64,000 nucleotides of DNA, from assembly GCF_027943255.1 (NCBI RefSeq), contig NC_072895.1, positions 72,418,001-72,482,000 of the forward strand, given 5' to 3'. Positions 44,293-55,604 of this stretch are shown here, piece after piece; the first letter of the stretch is position 1; each line of letters starts with the position of its first letter. Origin of the DNA: Anastrepha obliqua (lineage: Eukaryota; Arthropoda; Insecta; Diptera; Tephritidae). The notes below the pieces were generated by a model, which was not told the DNA's origin, searched no databases, and worked only from the letters and a program-made list of their open reading frames with translations. The position numbers were made by a program, and so were the translations under genes.

Positions 44293-46872
44293 ATTAGTGA
44301 CCAGCACCGTTTTACTACCACTGTCCTCGTGTGATGATGTATTTTTTTTTGTTTTTGCTTCTAAGTCAGATCCATTTAGTGAGGTCCAGGTATATCAGCA
44401 AATCCTTTATCTCGATGTCTGAGATCTCCTTAATTTACTGTAGGAAAGGCTTACCGAAGGAGCGAAGTCGTGCCCTAGCTAGTCCTGGAAATTCACATAA
44501 GTAGTGGAAAAGACTTTCCTTCACCCCTTTCGCTTGACAGCTTCTGCAAATGAGATTGAAGGGGAGCTTGAGTCTAACTGCATGATCTCCTACTTTCCAA
44601 TGACATGTTAGGTCGAGCACATCATAACAGGTGATTCGTCCTTTGGGTTTTGTACGACGGCCATGTGTTTTTGTTGTAGAACATGTAGTTAGTTGCTTCC
44701 ATCTTCTTTCGGCTAAAGCATGATAGTCTGAAGCAATGGATAATTTTATTGTGTTAAGTGGGGTGGAGACTGCCCCAGCCTCTGCTATGTCTAGTGTCGA
44801 ACCTTTTCTTGATAGCTCATCCGCTATCTTATTACCGCGTATATTCCTATGACCGGGAACTTATATCAGAGTAATTCCAAGCCAATGACTAAGTAATTCT
44901 AGTTCCTCTCTACTCTGTAAGACTAGTTTGGATGAAATGGAGTTGGAGTCTAAGTCTGAAAAGATAGCTACTCTTGCACCAACTTCTTGTAGACTTTCAT
45001 GCTTCTCTCAACGCTAAAAGTTCTGCCTGGAACACGCTGGCTTGGTCAGGAAGACTTATTGATTAAGATAGGTTAAGTAGCTTCGAATGGGAGCCAGCTC
45101 CCACACCACAGTTCATCTTAGAACCGTCAGTGTATATTCCAATATCGTATCTTCCAATCACCTTCCCTTTGTTCCATTTGGCTCTTGGTGGAAAACGTAC
45201 TGTAAAGTCTTTCTTGAAGTTAAGGTCGAGGACTGTGTAGTCTGATCTGTTTTTGAGCAGCGAGGGTCCCTGCAGGAGGATCTTGCTGTGACCCTACGAC
45301 TTTGTTGTCCAGCTTCCTATGTCTCTGAGTCTCACCGCGCTGCAAGTAGCGATTGTATTTATGTGTAGGTCTAGTGGTAATAAATGAGTTACTACATTGA
45401 TTGCTTCAGTAGGACTGGTGCTAAGCGCTACTGGAATTAAGATACACGCTGTTCTTTGTATCTTGTTCAGCTTGGTTTGGTTGTATTTCTTTTCTGTTGC
45501 GGGCCACCAGACTAGTGCCGCTTATGTTTGTATTGACCTTACAATGGCCCAACATAGGACCAATTGGATAGTTTTGGTTGGATTCCCCGTTTTTTACCCA
45601 ACACTCTCTTACATGTGTAAAGTGCTATATTCGCTTTTTTTACCCTGTACTCTACGTTGGACCTCCAGCTGAGTTTGGGATTTAAGGTAACACCTAGGTA
45701 TTTTGCCTTGGTTTTCTTAGTGAATAGCAGCAGTTCAGTTTTGCTCGGGTTTACACTTAAACCATATTTGTGTACTCCTGTAAAAGCAATAAACCTAAGA
45801 CAGAAAGTCATAACGTTTTCTTGCAATTACGTTTTTGAATAATTTCTCAACATGACTTCAATTACACTGTTGTCCTTTACGCTTTTCTTATTGCCGAGGA
45901 TCTCAATTACTGCAATTCGAAAAGAATACCAAATAACAAATTTTACAACGTTCAAATATTTGGTAAACTCAGACTCATTGAATAACTTTAGCTTCCGAAA
46001 GGATTTGTAAAACTTTCTTTAAATATATAAGCGTCCTTCTTTCGTCCCATAGCAAAGTTTGTAATTATCCCAAGTTTTATATTAAATGGAGATAATCTTA
46101 TGTTTTCTTTTCTTACCAAAGAATAAACTTTGAATTATTTCAGCTAGTTAGGGTTATGGGAGTTTTTCAACATGTACAACAGGCAGAATATCACTTGAAG
46201 TATGACATGAATTACAAATACTACTTTGGGTCCGTGGTTTATGAATATTCGTGACCGCTATGCCAATATTGTTGATAGAAACTTCCGTGATTAATTGTAA
46301 ATGTACTCGAACGTCGGTCATGCTTCGAAATATATCTGGAACTTAAATTCGCGGAGTGACCAAAAGCATATTGTGTTGTGAAAAAAAGTATTTCTCTTAT
46401 AAGACACTTTGTTTAAATTTACTTATTTAAAATTAAATCACCACTTCCCTCTATCGAAGTTCAAATTTGAAACGATTGTTTAAGTACCACTCAATGCATG
46501 GGGTTTTTAGGGTCATACCTACTGTGTTGTTATTTTAGTTCATATAAAAAAAGGAAGATGTTCTCAATGCATAGTTGTACATTCAATTCAAGTTTATTAC
46601 TACAACTAATGATATCGAAAAAATCGACTGAGTTGACAATTTGTCAATTCAAAAATTAATATTTCTAGTCTCATGCGAGTAACTTGCATATTTATTCAAG
46701 AATTTCTTCATTTATACCATTTTTTTATGTGTCAGTTTCAAGAAATGAGTAAAAATATTCCAAATTCTTGCTCACATATTTTTCTTACAATATACAGTAT
46801 TTTCCGAATCAAACTTAGTCTAACATTTAAAAACCTATCGTACATATTTATAAGCAGTGTGCATATTATTCA
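44293..46872 (-). repeat. Left arm of a 2.6-kb inverted repeat
   Basis: This arm is the reverse complement of 52914-55545. From about 45095 inwards to 46872 the arms are nearly identical, with only occasional substitutions and one 16-17-bp insertion in this arm near 45288-45304. From about 45095 outwards to 44293 they match at only about 85% by eye, with small indels. The inner 1 kb (45850-46872) is not transposon-like; the outer part is the LINE fragment below. Homology stops sharply at 46872. Confidence 0.92.
44330..45835 (-). pseudogene. LINE fragment (RT end + RNase H), left arm
   Basis: On the minus strand, from 45826 down: GVHKYGLSVNPSKTELLLFT and KYLGVTLNPKLSWRSNVEYR (RT thumb region). 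Then, through stops and frameshifts, come RNase H pieces (YTDGSKMNCGV-type near 45130), GHRN-like text near 44855, and the C-terminal cysteine tail HWKVGDHAVRLKLPFNLICR with SLFHYLCEFPGLARARLRSF (44440-44620). It is the counterpart of 53975-55461 but more damaged. It lacks part of the RNase H core around 44950-45000. Confidence 0.85.
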
Positions 46873-47049
46873 GTGGTTCCTTATTTAAATATTCATGTTC
46901 TTCCTCGATGCGAAATTTTGCACGCCTTTCAAACGAGCCACCTATGTCGAATCATTTCGGTTCCATTTATTTCAGTCATTAGCAATCAACAGTCTAGGTT
47001 ACGTACTAAACTGCAAGTTAAATTAAACAAAGAGTGCAATGGTTCAATA

Positions 47050-47560
47050 TTTGATTTCAATAACGAATAATGCGTTCAAAACACAATATGTATATTTTTG
47101 AAAGAGTTCTAAACATTGGTGCAAGAGAAAAATAGGTTGCTCTAATTGAATGCAGTTAAAAAGGAGATTAAAAATTAAAAACATGGTGAAAACATTGAAG
47201 CATATTTGTTTAAGTGAATCGGTGCAATCAATAGAACGACAGATGAAATCATTGACAATCATAAGAGCTAAGCGAACAAGTTTTTTAATTGCAAGCGATT
47301 TCATATCTTAAAAGCTTACAACGAACACTACCAGTAAAAGCAGGTAAAGTTTCTGAAAAATTAAGCGACTGAAGAGAAAGACGAATAAATTTACGTTGTA
47401 CTCGTACTCTTTGGATACTGTTAGCATGAGAGATATAAATTGGATACCATATTACCCAAGCTTTATTGAATATACTCCGAATATAGGGATGCTTAAGGCC
47501 TTTCGCGTATTTGCGCAGAAATGCTAAGATACTAAAGTGAACTCAGAGCCAAAAGCCACG
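47050..47560 (-). pseudogene. Jockey-like LINE reverse transcriptase C-terminal remnant
   Basis: The minus strand from about 47500 reads YIRSIFNKAWVIWYPIYISH, ANSIQRVRVQRKFIRLSLQS and RCKLLRYEIACN. This follows the pattern LEYAS-x-VW-P-x-x...I-x-R-[IV]-x-x-[VL]-Q-[RK]-K-F of the end of Jockey/CR1-type RT ORFs. The 86-codon frame at 47044-47304 continues it in another frame. It has no RNase H. Confidence 0.6.
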
Positions 47561-47740
47561 CTAAGATCGACAAAATCTTAAATTGAGGTAAGCTAGTGAT
47601 TTGAAATGTATAAATCGTTTGAATGACAATTATTGATATTTATTTATACAACTACATAAAACAAGAATATTTAAATCATGTTGCAGGTTAAGTGTGTCGA
47701 ATGCACAGGCAATTTACGATAGAGTTTTCGATCATCTGCA

Positions 47741-48066
47741 TATAGTATATATGTATATATAATTTGTGCGTACACCCTTTTTGGGTGTTTGGCCGAGCTC
47801 TTCCTCCTATTTGTGGTGTGCACCTTGATGTTGTTCCACAAATGGAGGGACCTACAGTTTCAAGCCGACTCCGAACGGCAGATATTTTTATGAGGAGCTT
47901 TTTCATGGCAGAAATACACTCAGAGGTTTGCCATTGCCTGCCGAGGGGCGACCGCTATTAGAAACATGTTTTCTTAATTTTGGTGTTTCACCGAGATTCG
48001 AACCGACGTTCTCTCTGTGAATTGCGAATGGTAGTCACGCACCAACCCATTCGGCTATGGCGGCCG
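47741..48066 (-). mobile_element. Full-length SINE copy
   Basis: Complete on the minus strand. Head at about 48066 (ggccgccatagccgaatggg), B box in complement at about 47997-48003 (attcgaaccg), then body and a 3' end gtacgcacaaattatatata. No convincing target-site duplication was found around it. Confidence 0.85.
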
Positions 48067-48389
48067 AAGAGTAAGCATCATTAAAATTCAATGGACAAAA
48101 TAAAAGAGGTCCCAGAGGTGATACACTGAACGTGGCAATCAAATTATTAGATTCGTATTTTTTTGTTTCGACAAATGAAGAAAAACATTGTCAGCAGCTT
48201 TCGAAAATTTAGTTGAGATGATATCTACCTGAAACCCATTTCTGAAAGATAAGACAAAGAAAATGATATTTTATTTATTTATTTAAAGAAGTCACGAAAA
48301 CATACTACTAAAACTACTAAAAAATTAAGTATATATTGTAAATAAACAACAAACATACGTTTCACTAAACTAAAAGATATAGAAACTTC

Positions 48390-48760
48390 TTTTCCTTAAA
48401 CCTTAAAAATCCAGCATTTTAAAATCCGTGCATTTCTAGCATAATTTGTATTGAATTTATTTGGATAGAAAAGAAGAGCCATACGAAGTAGAAATGGGCA
48501 ATTAATAATATTGAAAAAACAAAAAAAACAAGTGAAAGCAAGAATCGATCTTCTACTGTCTAAAGACTTCAAGGTGAATAATAGCAAACCGATGCGTAAG
48601 ATGAGATAGGATCAGGAAGCTTAAGTGATCTTAGTGAAAATTTAAGAGACAGCTTTGGCACCCACTCAATTCTCTAATTTCTCTCAAAAATGTGTGATAT
48701 GACCTCCAAATAAACGTGACATATTCTAACCTAGAGCGCACCAATAAATAGAAATTCCAG
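48390..48760 (-). pseudogene. Jockey-like LINE RT C-terminal remnant, second copy
   Basis: The minus strand reads RSRLEYVTFIWRSYHTFLRE from about 48740 and, in another frame, an open segment 48587-48396 with TLKSLDSRRSILAFTCFF and INCPFLLRMALLFYPNKFNT. These are the same RT tail region as at 47050-47560, so this is a separate copy or a tandem rearrangement rather than the continuation. Confidence 0.6.
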
Positions 48761-49426
48761 GATATAAAGGTCCATACTACATATTTGAGCTGTTACCCCA
48801 TACAGAGCCTTAAGCAGAATATTATTTTGATAAGATCAAATTAATGTAAGTATTGAATGGAAGACGACAGTAACAGCTTACTGACCACAACGGAGTCATT
48901 TATTAGCGAAAGAAAGATTTTATTTAATAGTTGTTGGACCTAGTTAATAGGCTTAGAGATATTCCTATAATTTGAAACTCAATTCTTACTTCCCGACTTA
49001 AATACTGCGTTAAGGGGTGCTAACTTCCAACAAATAGGAGGCACATGATAACTAATTTCTCAGCTCGGGGATACAAAATAGTCGACAATCAGATTAATAC
49101 AATCAATTAAATAATTTTTTTTATTTTTTTTTTTGTCTGCCCAAATTTTAGTTATATAGCTACATAGCTCATTTATATGCATATATATAGTTATAAAAGC
49201 GAATGAAGACCTCAAGCCTCTGTGAAAATACGCTACACAGTTGTCTGATCAGGCGACTTCATATTATTTTCAATGAAATCATAACGTTTTTGATATTTTC
49301 TGGGGGTGAAAGTTACTAAGTTTATCTAAACCTGATGTGAACCGCTGATGCTGTTAGGGTATACACCTATTTGTGTACATATTTATATCTTAACAGCTCC
49401 ATTTATCAAAAGCTTCTTACCAACTA

Positions 49427-50550
49427 CGAGGTATGCTCCAAAAGTATCGCGAATTTTATGTTTTTTCAAAAATTATTTATTTATTCATTACTATCTACTT
49501 TGACCCCTTCGAAGTAGCCCCCATGAGATATTATGCACTTGTGCCAACGTTTTTTCCAATCTTCGAAGCACTTCAAAAAACAATTTTTTTAACTTGTTCA
49601 GCTCCTCCTTGGATGCCGTCTTTATCTCGTCAATCGTAGCGTAGCATCGTCTTTTTATGGGTCTCTTCAGTTTCGGGAACTAGAAAAAGTCACAGGGGGC
49701 CACCTGGGGAATCGGTGGCTGTGGCATCATTAGTGTGTTGTTTTTGATCAAGAAGTCGCGCTCAAGCAACGATGTGTCAAGAGAGGCGTTATCGTGATTT
49801 TTTGTTCTTCCACAAATAAGGGCGTTTCTGTCGGATTGCTTCGCGCAAATTGCACATAACTTGCAGGTAATATTCCTTATTGATCGTTTTACTCTATGGC
49901 AAGAACTCATGATGCACAACGCCCCTGCAGTCGAAGAAAACGGTAAGCAAAATTTTTACATTCGACCGAACTTGGAGCGGTTCGGTCATGATTCGTGCAG
50001 CAGCTTCCATTGAGATGATTGAGCTTTGGTTTCCACGTCATAACCATAAACCCACGATTCATCACCAGTTATGACCCTCTGGAGCAAATTTGGGTCGTCG
50101 CAGAGCCCAACATCTCATTAGCAACGTTCATGCGATGCTGCTTTTGGTCGAAATTGAGCAATTTTGGTACGAATTTGCGGCGACCTGTCTCATGCCCAAA
50201 TCATTGAAAAATATCGAATGGCACGGGCGCGGGCCAATCGATATGTCTAGGTTCTCAGCAACTGCTCTAACAGTAATTCGACGATTGGTCAATACAATTT
50301 TCTTCAGTTCATAATTTTTTTCGTCTGTTGTTCAAATGCTCGGGCGTCCGGCACGCTTTTCGTCTTTCACATCCGTTCGGCCTTCTGAGAACATTTTGTA
50401 CCACCGATAAACGTTGCTTTGGTCCAAAGTAGCGTCTACGTATGGCACAGTCAACATTTGGAATGCATCCGCGCACTTACTTTCGTTTTTACGCAAAATT
50501 TTTTACAGATTCTTTGATTCATCTTTTTGAATAGGTAAAAATCGGAGACA
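49427..50550 (-). mobile_element. Mariner copy, 5'-truncated (same family as 25730-27040)
   Basis: The left end CGAGGTATGCTCCAAAAGTA begins after TA at 49425-49426. The transposase fragments parallel those at 25790-26850, with the start codon region near 50522. Similarity ends at about 50550, before the right terminal repeat, where LINE sequence takes over. Several deletions and frameshifts; inactive. Confidence 0.87.
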
Positions 50551-50765
50551 GCACCTCAAGAGATTTGATCTCCCCCTTACAGCAGTTGACCAATTTGGAT
50601 CTGCACCAAGGCATTGTCAGAGCCTTGATCTTTAAGGATTTTGCATGCCAAGGGTCGCAAAGATTTCTGCCAGAAAAGCACTAACAGTATTCGGCAGTTT
50701 TAAGGAAATAGATAAACTGGCTGATTTAAAGAAAGCCTTTGCTCCGATAATCTCCTATTTAATAG
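50551..50765 (-). pseudogene. LINE RNase H scrap fused to the truncated mariner
   Basis: tcaagagatttgatctcccc through gatttaaagaaagcctttgc closely parallels 61938-62130, which is RNase H coding in the minus-strand LINE of the 61.6-62.8 kb region. The join at about 50550 removes the mariner end. Confidence 0.65.
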
Positions 50766-51539
50766 TTAATGGTTTCAATATCCTCAGCGTGTCTTTCTTA
50801 TAAGAAATAGCCTTCTGTCTAATATTTAATCAAAATAAGACTAAAGCATTACCTGAAGATTGAATCGACCTTTTGAAAAGCATTTAGAAGCACTTTTCCT
50901 ACTATGGGGCCTATATTGCCAAACGCCGGTTAGTTAAGGTGATTTTGTGGTAATTCAAACGGGTTGAACTTAATTTTCTTGCGCTTTTTGTTTATCATTT
51001 AATTTGCAAATTCGTGGATATTCCTATGTTCCATTTAGTAACCCCATTTCTTTAGTTAGTTCAATTCTCAAATAAAACTAATTTGCACTTCCACTTAGAT
51101 GGTGCTTGAATGGTTTTCTAGCCGTGCTAATGGGAGACACCAAGTTCTTAGAAATATTTGCTTGCTTTAACACCGAATTTTATATCAGAATCGTCAGTGC
51201 AGAGAGTTCTTACCAAACCTTTTCTACCTTCTTTTGAAATCTGTGATATAAGTAGTTCACAGCCGTTCGACAAATTCGAAAATTGTACATTCCAAAAACA
51301 GCAGAAGGATTTTTCTTATGAAGAAACTAACTTCTCAGAATTTTAAAATTTATACTCGTATCAAGCATCTGTTAAGGGTAAATCTGTGAAATCCTAAGAT
51401 AGGGAGTAGTACGTACGCTCAAATAGAGAATAGGGTAAAATATTTGTAGGGCCTATGTCTTTCATAAATTAACCTTTTTTTTTTAAATTGGCACACCTCT
51501 TTAGTCATTGTTGTTTATATAAATGAAGTACATTTTTAT

Positions 51540-52095
51540 TGTAAATATCCCTTAAACACAGTCCAAGAAGTCTTCCCTGAGACATGCCAACCCATATAGG
51601 AAATTCTTCTGCAATAAAATCGTTATCTCTCACGAAAACCGCTTGTCAGAGAAGTACGACTTGAACATACCCTGAATGTTTAAAGATAGTAATTTGCTAA
51701 TTTTATGTAACAACATCGAAAAAGATTGCCGAGCTACACCCTTTTGGTTCAAATGTCTTTCTTATTTCATTGATAATGTAATTAGTTTGTTTGATAGTTC
51801 CGTGTTTCTCACGAAATTCAAATTGTTGTGTTACTATTATGCCATGATCATTAAGAAAAGGATTTATTTTAGATATCAAAACCTTTTCAAGAAGTTTCGA
51901 GGTGCATAGCAATAAATTGGTAGCTCTATATGGTGATGAGAGTATTGCACATTTTTCTGATTTATGAGGTTTCAACACCAAATTGCATATTAGAATCATC
52001 AGTGTAGAGAGAGAGAGACCTTGCAAAACCCTCTCAGCCTGCCCGATCTTAAACCATTCAACAAATACTTTGTAGATTATATCCAGAAGGCACAA
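51540..52095 (-). pseudogene. Jockey-like LINE reverse transcriptase fragment
   Basis: The minus-strand ORF 52095-51703 contains PHKSEKCAILSSPYRATNLL, LCTSKLLEKVLISKINPFLN and GIIVTQQFEFREKHGTIKQT, ending SSAIFFDVV. These are RT motifs 1-3 (normally PISLL...QFGFR...AIFLDV, the last with the first catalytic Asp). Further down, in another frame, EEFPIWVGMSQGRLLGLCLR near 51560-51610 is RT motif 4 (normally GVPQGS-x-LGP). The FADD catalytic motif was not found. Confidence 0.75.
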
Positions 52096-52913
52096 CTTTA
52101 TTTGATCGAATTTTAATAAATTTTTCCTATAAACAGGGTATTTTAAAAATCACGAGCTTTAAACACGTATTAAAAAAAGGGTTCAATAAGTGTTTCGAAA
52201 ATTTCATCGAAACTTAAAATTTTTTTCGAATTTTTAACATTATTTTGTGTGCAGCTTTATAGCCCATTGAGTTTTTGGGAATTGGAATTCCTTTTGTTGA
52301 CGGTGCTAAGTTGTTTCTTCTATATACAAAAAATCTGGCTTATAATTTGTATGGAAGGAAAGGCATGGTCCTTCAACGAAAAAATTTTAGAAATCAACAG
52401 TATTTTGTAGTTGCTTGAACCTGGCACTTTCGTACAGCGGAATTCAGAATAAGCAATTAAATTTCCCCTCACTCTGAATATTTTATTTTTCAATAAAATA
52501 AAATGCTTTTAACAAATTTGTAAAGGTTTTTTTTAGGAAAAATATGAAAATATTTACAATATTTTTCGCGTATAGTGTAAACCTGTAAGAAAATTTCGCT
52601 TACAAGTACTGAAAAATTGGTAATTTTCCCGCTTATAGCAGCAGAATTTAATTTTGGAATTATCCTTACAAATGAATGTATCCTTGAGATAGATCAATAT
52701 ATACATAGATAACCCTCACTACACCAAGCCCTCGGTCGAAAATTACAGTAGTTTTTAAATACTAGCTAACGAATTCGTGCATAATACAAATACACACATA
52801 TGTACAAAGGAAAGAACAAAAATTCAGTATAACTATTGAAATTTATTGCACATACACATATTTACTTTAAATAAATGAAATTTCCCCTTGTTATTGCTTT
52901 AATGTAAGCGTAT

Positions 52914-55545
52914 TGAATAATATGCACAGTGCTTATAAATATGTACGATAGGTTTTTAAATGTTAGACTAAGTTTGATTCGGAAAATACTGTATATTGTA
53001 AGAAAAATATGTGAGCAAGAATTTGGAATATTTTTACTCATTTCTTGAAACTGACACATAAAAAAATGGTATAAATGAAGAAATTCTTGAATAAATATGC
53101 AAGTTACTCGCATGAGACTAGAAATATTAATTTTTGAATTGACAAATTGTCAACTCAGTCGATTTTTTCGATATCATTAGTTGTAGTAATAAACTTGAAT
53201 TGAATGTACAACTATGCATTGAGAACATCTTCCTTTTTTTATATGAACTAAAATAACAACACAGTAGGTATGACCCTAAAAACCCCATGCATTGAGTGGT
53301 ACTTAAACAATCGTTTCAAATTTGAACTTCGATAGAGGGAAGTGGTGATTTAATTTTAAATAAGTAAATTTAAACAAAGTGTCTTATAAGAGAAATACTG
53401 TTTTTCACAACACAATATGCTTTTGGTCACTCCGCGAATTTAAGTTCCAGATATATTTCGAAGCATGACCGACGTTCGAGTACATTTACAATTAATCACG
53501 GAAGTTTCTATCAACAATATTGGCATAGCGGTCACGAATATTCATAAACCACGGACCCAAAGTAGTATTTGTAATTCATGTCATACTTCAAGTGATATTC
53601 TGCCTATTGTACATGTTGAAAAACTCCCATAACCCTAACTAGCTGAAATAATTCAAAGTTTATTCTTTGGTAAGAAAAGAAAACATAAGATTATCTCCAT
53701 TTAATATAAAACTTGGGATAATTACAAACTTTGCTATGGGACGAAAGAAGGACGCTTATATATTTAAAGAAAGTTTTACAAATCCTTTCGGAAGCTAAAG
53801 TTATTCAATGAGTCTGAGTTTACCAAATATTTGAACGTTGTAAAATTTGTTATTTGGTATTCTTTTCGAATTGCAGTAATTGAGATCCTCGGCAATAAGA
53901 AAAGCGTAAAGGACAACAGTGTAATTGAAGTCATGTTGAGAAATTATTCAAAAACGTAATGGCAAGAAAACGTTATGACTTTCTGTCTTAGGTTTATTGC
54001 TTTTACAGGAGTACACAAATATGGTTTAAGTGTAAACCCGAGCAAAACTGAACTGCTGCTATTCACTAAGAAAACCAAGGCAAAATACCTAGGTGTTACC
54101 TTAAATCCCAAACTCAGCTGGAGGTCCAACGTAGAGTACAGGGTAAAAAAAGCGAATATAGCACTTTACACATGTAAGAGAGTGTTGGGTAAAAAACGGG
54201 GAATGCAACCAAAACTATCCAATTGGTCCTATGTTGGGCCATTGTAAGGTCAATACAAACATAAGCGGCACTAGTCTGGTGGCCCGCAACAGAAAAGAAA
54301 TACAACCAAACCAAGCTGAACAAGATACAAAGAACAGCGTGTATCTTAATTCCAGTAGCGCTTAGCACCAGTCCTACTGAAGCAATCAATGTAGTAACTC
54401 ATTTATTACCACTAGACCTACACATAAATACAATCGCTACTTGCAGCGCGGTGAGACTCAGAGACATAGGAAGCTGGACAACAAAGATCCTCCTGCAGGG
54501 ACCCTCGCTGCTCAAAAACAGATCAGACTACACAGTCCTCGACCTTAACTTCAAGAAAGACTTTACAGTACGTTTTCCACCAAGAGCCAAATGGAACAAA
54601 GGGAAGGTGATTGGAAGATACGATATTGGAATATACACTGACGGTTCTAAGATGAACTGTGGTGTGGGAGCTGGCTTCCATTCGGAGCCGCTCAACCTAT
54701 CTCAATCAATTCGTCTTCCTGATTATGCCACCGTGTTCCAGGCAGAACTTTTAGCGATCAGAGAAGCATGCAAATCCCTAGAACTCTACAAGGTAGTTGG
54801 TGCAAGAGTAGCTATCTTCTCAGGCAGTCAAGCAGCTATTAAGGCCTTAGACTCCAACTACATTTCATCCAAATTAGTCCTACAGTGTAGAGAGGAGCTG
54901 AAACTCCTCAGCCATTGGCTTGAAATTACCCTGATATGGGTTCCCGGTCATAGGAACATACGAGGCAATGAGATAGCGGATGAGCTAGCAAGAAAGGGCT
55001 CAACACTAGACATAGCAGAGGCAGTGGCAGTTTCCACCCCACTGAACACACTAAAAGCATTTATTGCTTCACACTATCATGCTTTAGCCGAAAGAAGATG
55101 GAAGCACATACCTACATGTATCACAACAAAAAACACATGGCCGTCATATAAAATCCAAAGGAGGAATGACCTGTTAGGATGTTCTCGGCCAAACATTTCA
55201 CGGATCACTGCAACCCTTACAGGACATTGGAAAGTAGGGGATCATGCAGCTAGACTCAATCTACCCTTCAATCCTATCTGTAGAAGCTGTCCAGCGGAAG
55301 GGGCGAAGGAAAGTCTGTTTCACTATTTATGTGAATGTCCGGGACTAGCCAGGGCACGACTCCGATCCTTCGGTAAGCCTTTCCTACAGCAAATTAAGGA
55401 GTTCTCAACCATCGAGATAAAGGATTTGCTCCTATACTTGGACCTCACTAAATGGATCTGACTTGGAAACAACAACAAAAAAACAAAAAAACATCTCATC
55501 ATTTCACGAGATAGTGGTATTAAAACGGTGCTGGTCACTAATTAG
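52914..55545 (+). repeat. Right arm of the 2.6-kb inverted repeat
   Basis: Reverse complement of 44293-46872, nearly identical from 52914 to about 54680 and about 85% similar from there to 55545. The inner edge at 52914 is sharp. The outer edge coincides with the end of the LINE 3' UTR, just before a CAA repeat. Confidence 0.92.
53975..55461 (+). pseudogene. LINE fragment with long open RNase H-containing frame, right arm
   Basis: RT thumb pieces (GVHKYGLSVNPSKTELLLFT, KYLGVTLNPKLSWRSNVEYR; 53975-54247) are followed after frameshifts by a 336-codon open frame (54451-55461). It holds an RNase H domain: IYTDGSK (D64), QAELLAIREA (E99), IFSGSQAAIKAL where the usual FSDSQ Asp is Gly at residue 125, and GNEIADELARKG (D177). 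The tail has HWKVGDHAARLNLPFNPICR and CRSC-x14-HYLCEC cysteine spacing, then RARLRSFGKPF and DLTKWI. The Asp-to-Gly change (codon 54823-54825) would abolish RNase H catalysis. The upstream RT core and endonuclease are absent, so it is a 5'-truncated dead insertion. Confidence 0.87.
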
Positions 55546-55577
55546 GAGCATTTCAGCTAAGAAATGTTCAACCACCT

Positions 55578-55601
55578 CAACAACAACAACAACAACAACA
55601 A
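55578..55601 (+). repeat. (CAA)n tail at the LINE 3' end
   Basis: Eight CAA units follow shortly after the LINE 3' UTR. They probably mark the simple-repeat tail of the insertion. The left arm has no equivalent. Confidence 0.7.
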
Positions 55602-55604
55602 CCT

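Larger units (their letters stand above)
46873..52913. other. Spacer (loop) of the inverted repeat
   Basis: Six kilobases between the arms, filled with transposon remnants annotated separately: LINE reverse transcriptase tails, a SINE, a truncated mariner and RNase H scraps. Intervening parts (for example 48800-49420, 50770-51150, 52100-52910) show nothing recognisable. Confidence 0.7.

Noticed and set aside
45397..45672. 91-residue hydrophobic protein (also 54114-54389 minus)
   Set aside because: Antisense to the LINE reverse transcriptase reading in both arms of the inverted repeat.
46673..46888. Membrane or receptor-like protein, since the same 68-residue frame is found twice (also 52862-53113 minus)
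   Set aside because: The two frames are identical only because they lie in the arms of the inverted repeat. Composition is AT-driven and there is no domain or codon signal.
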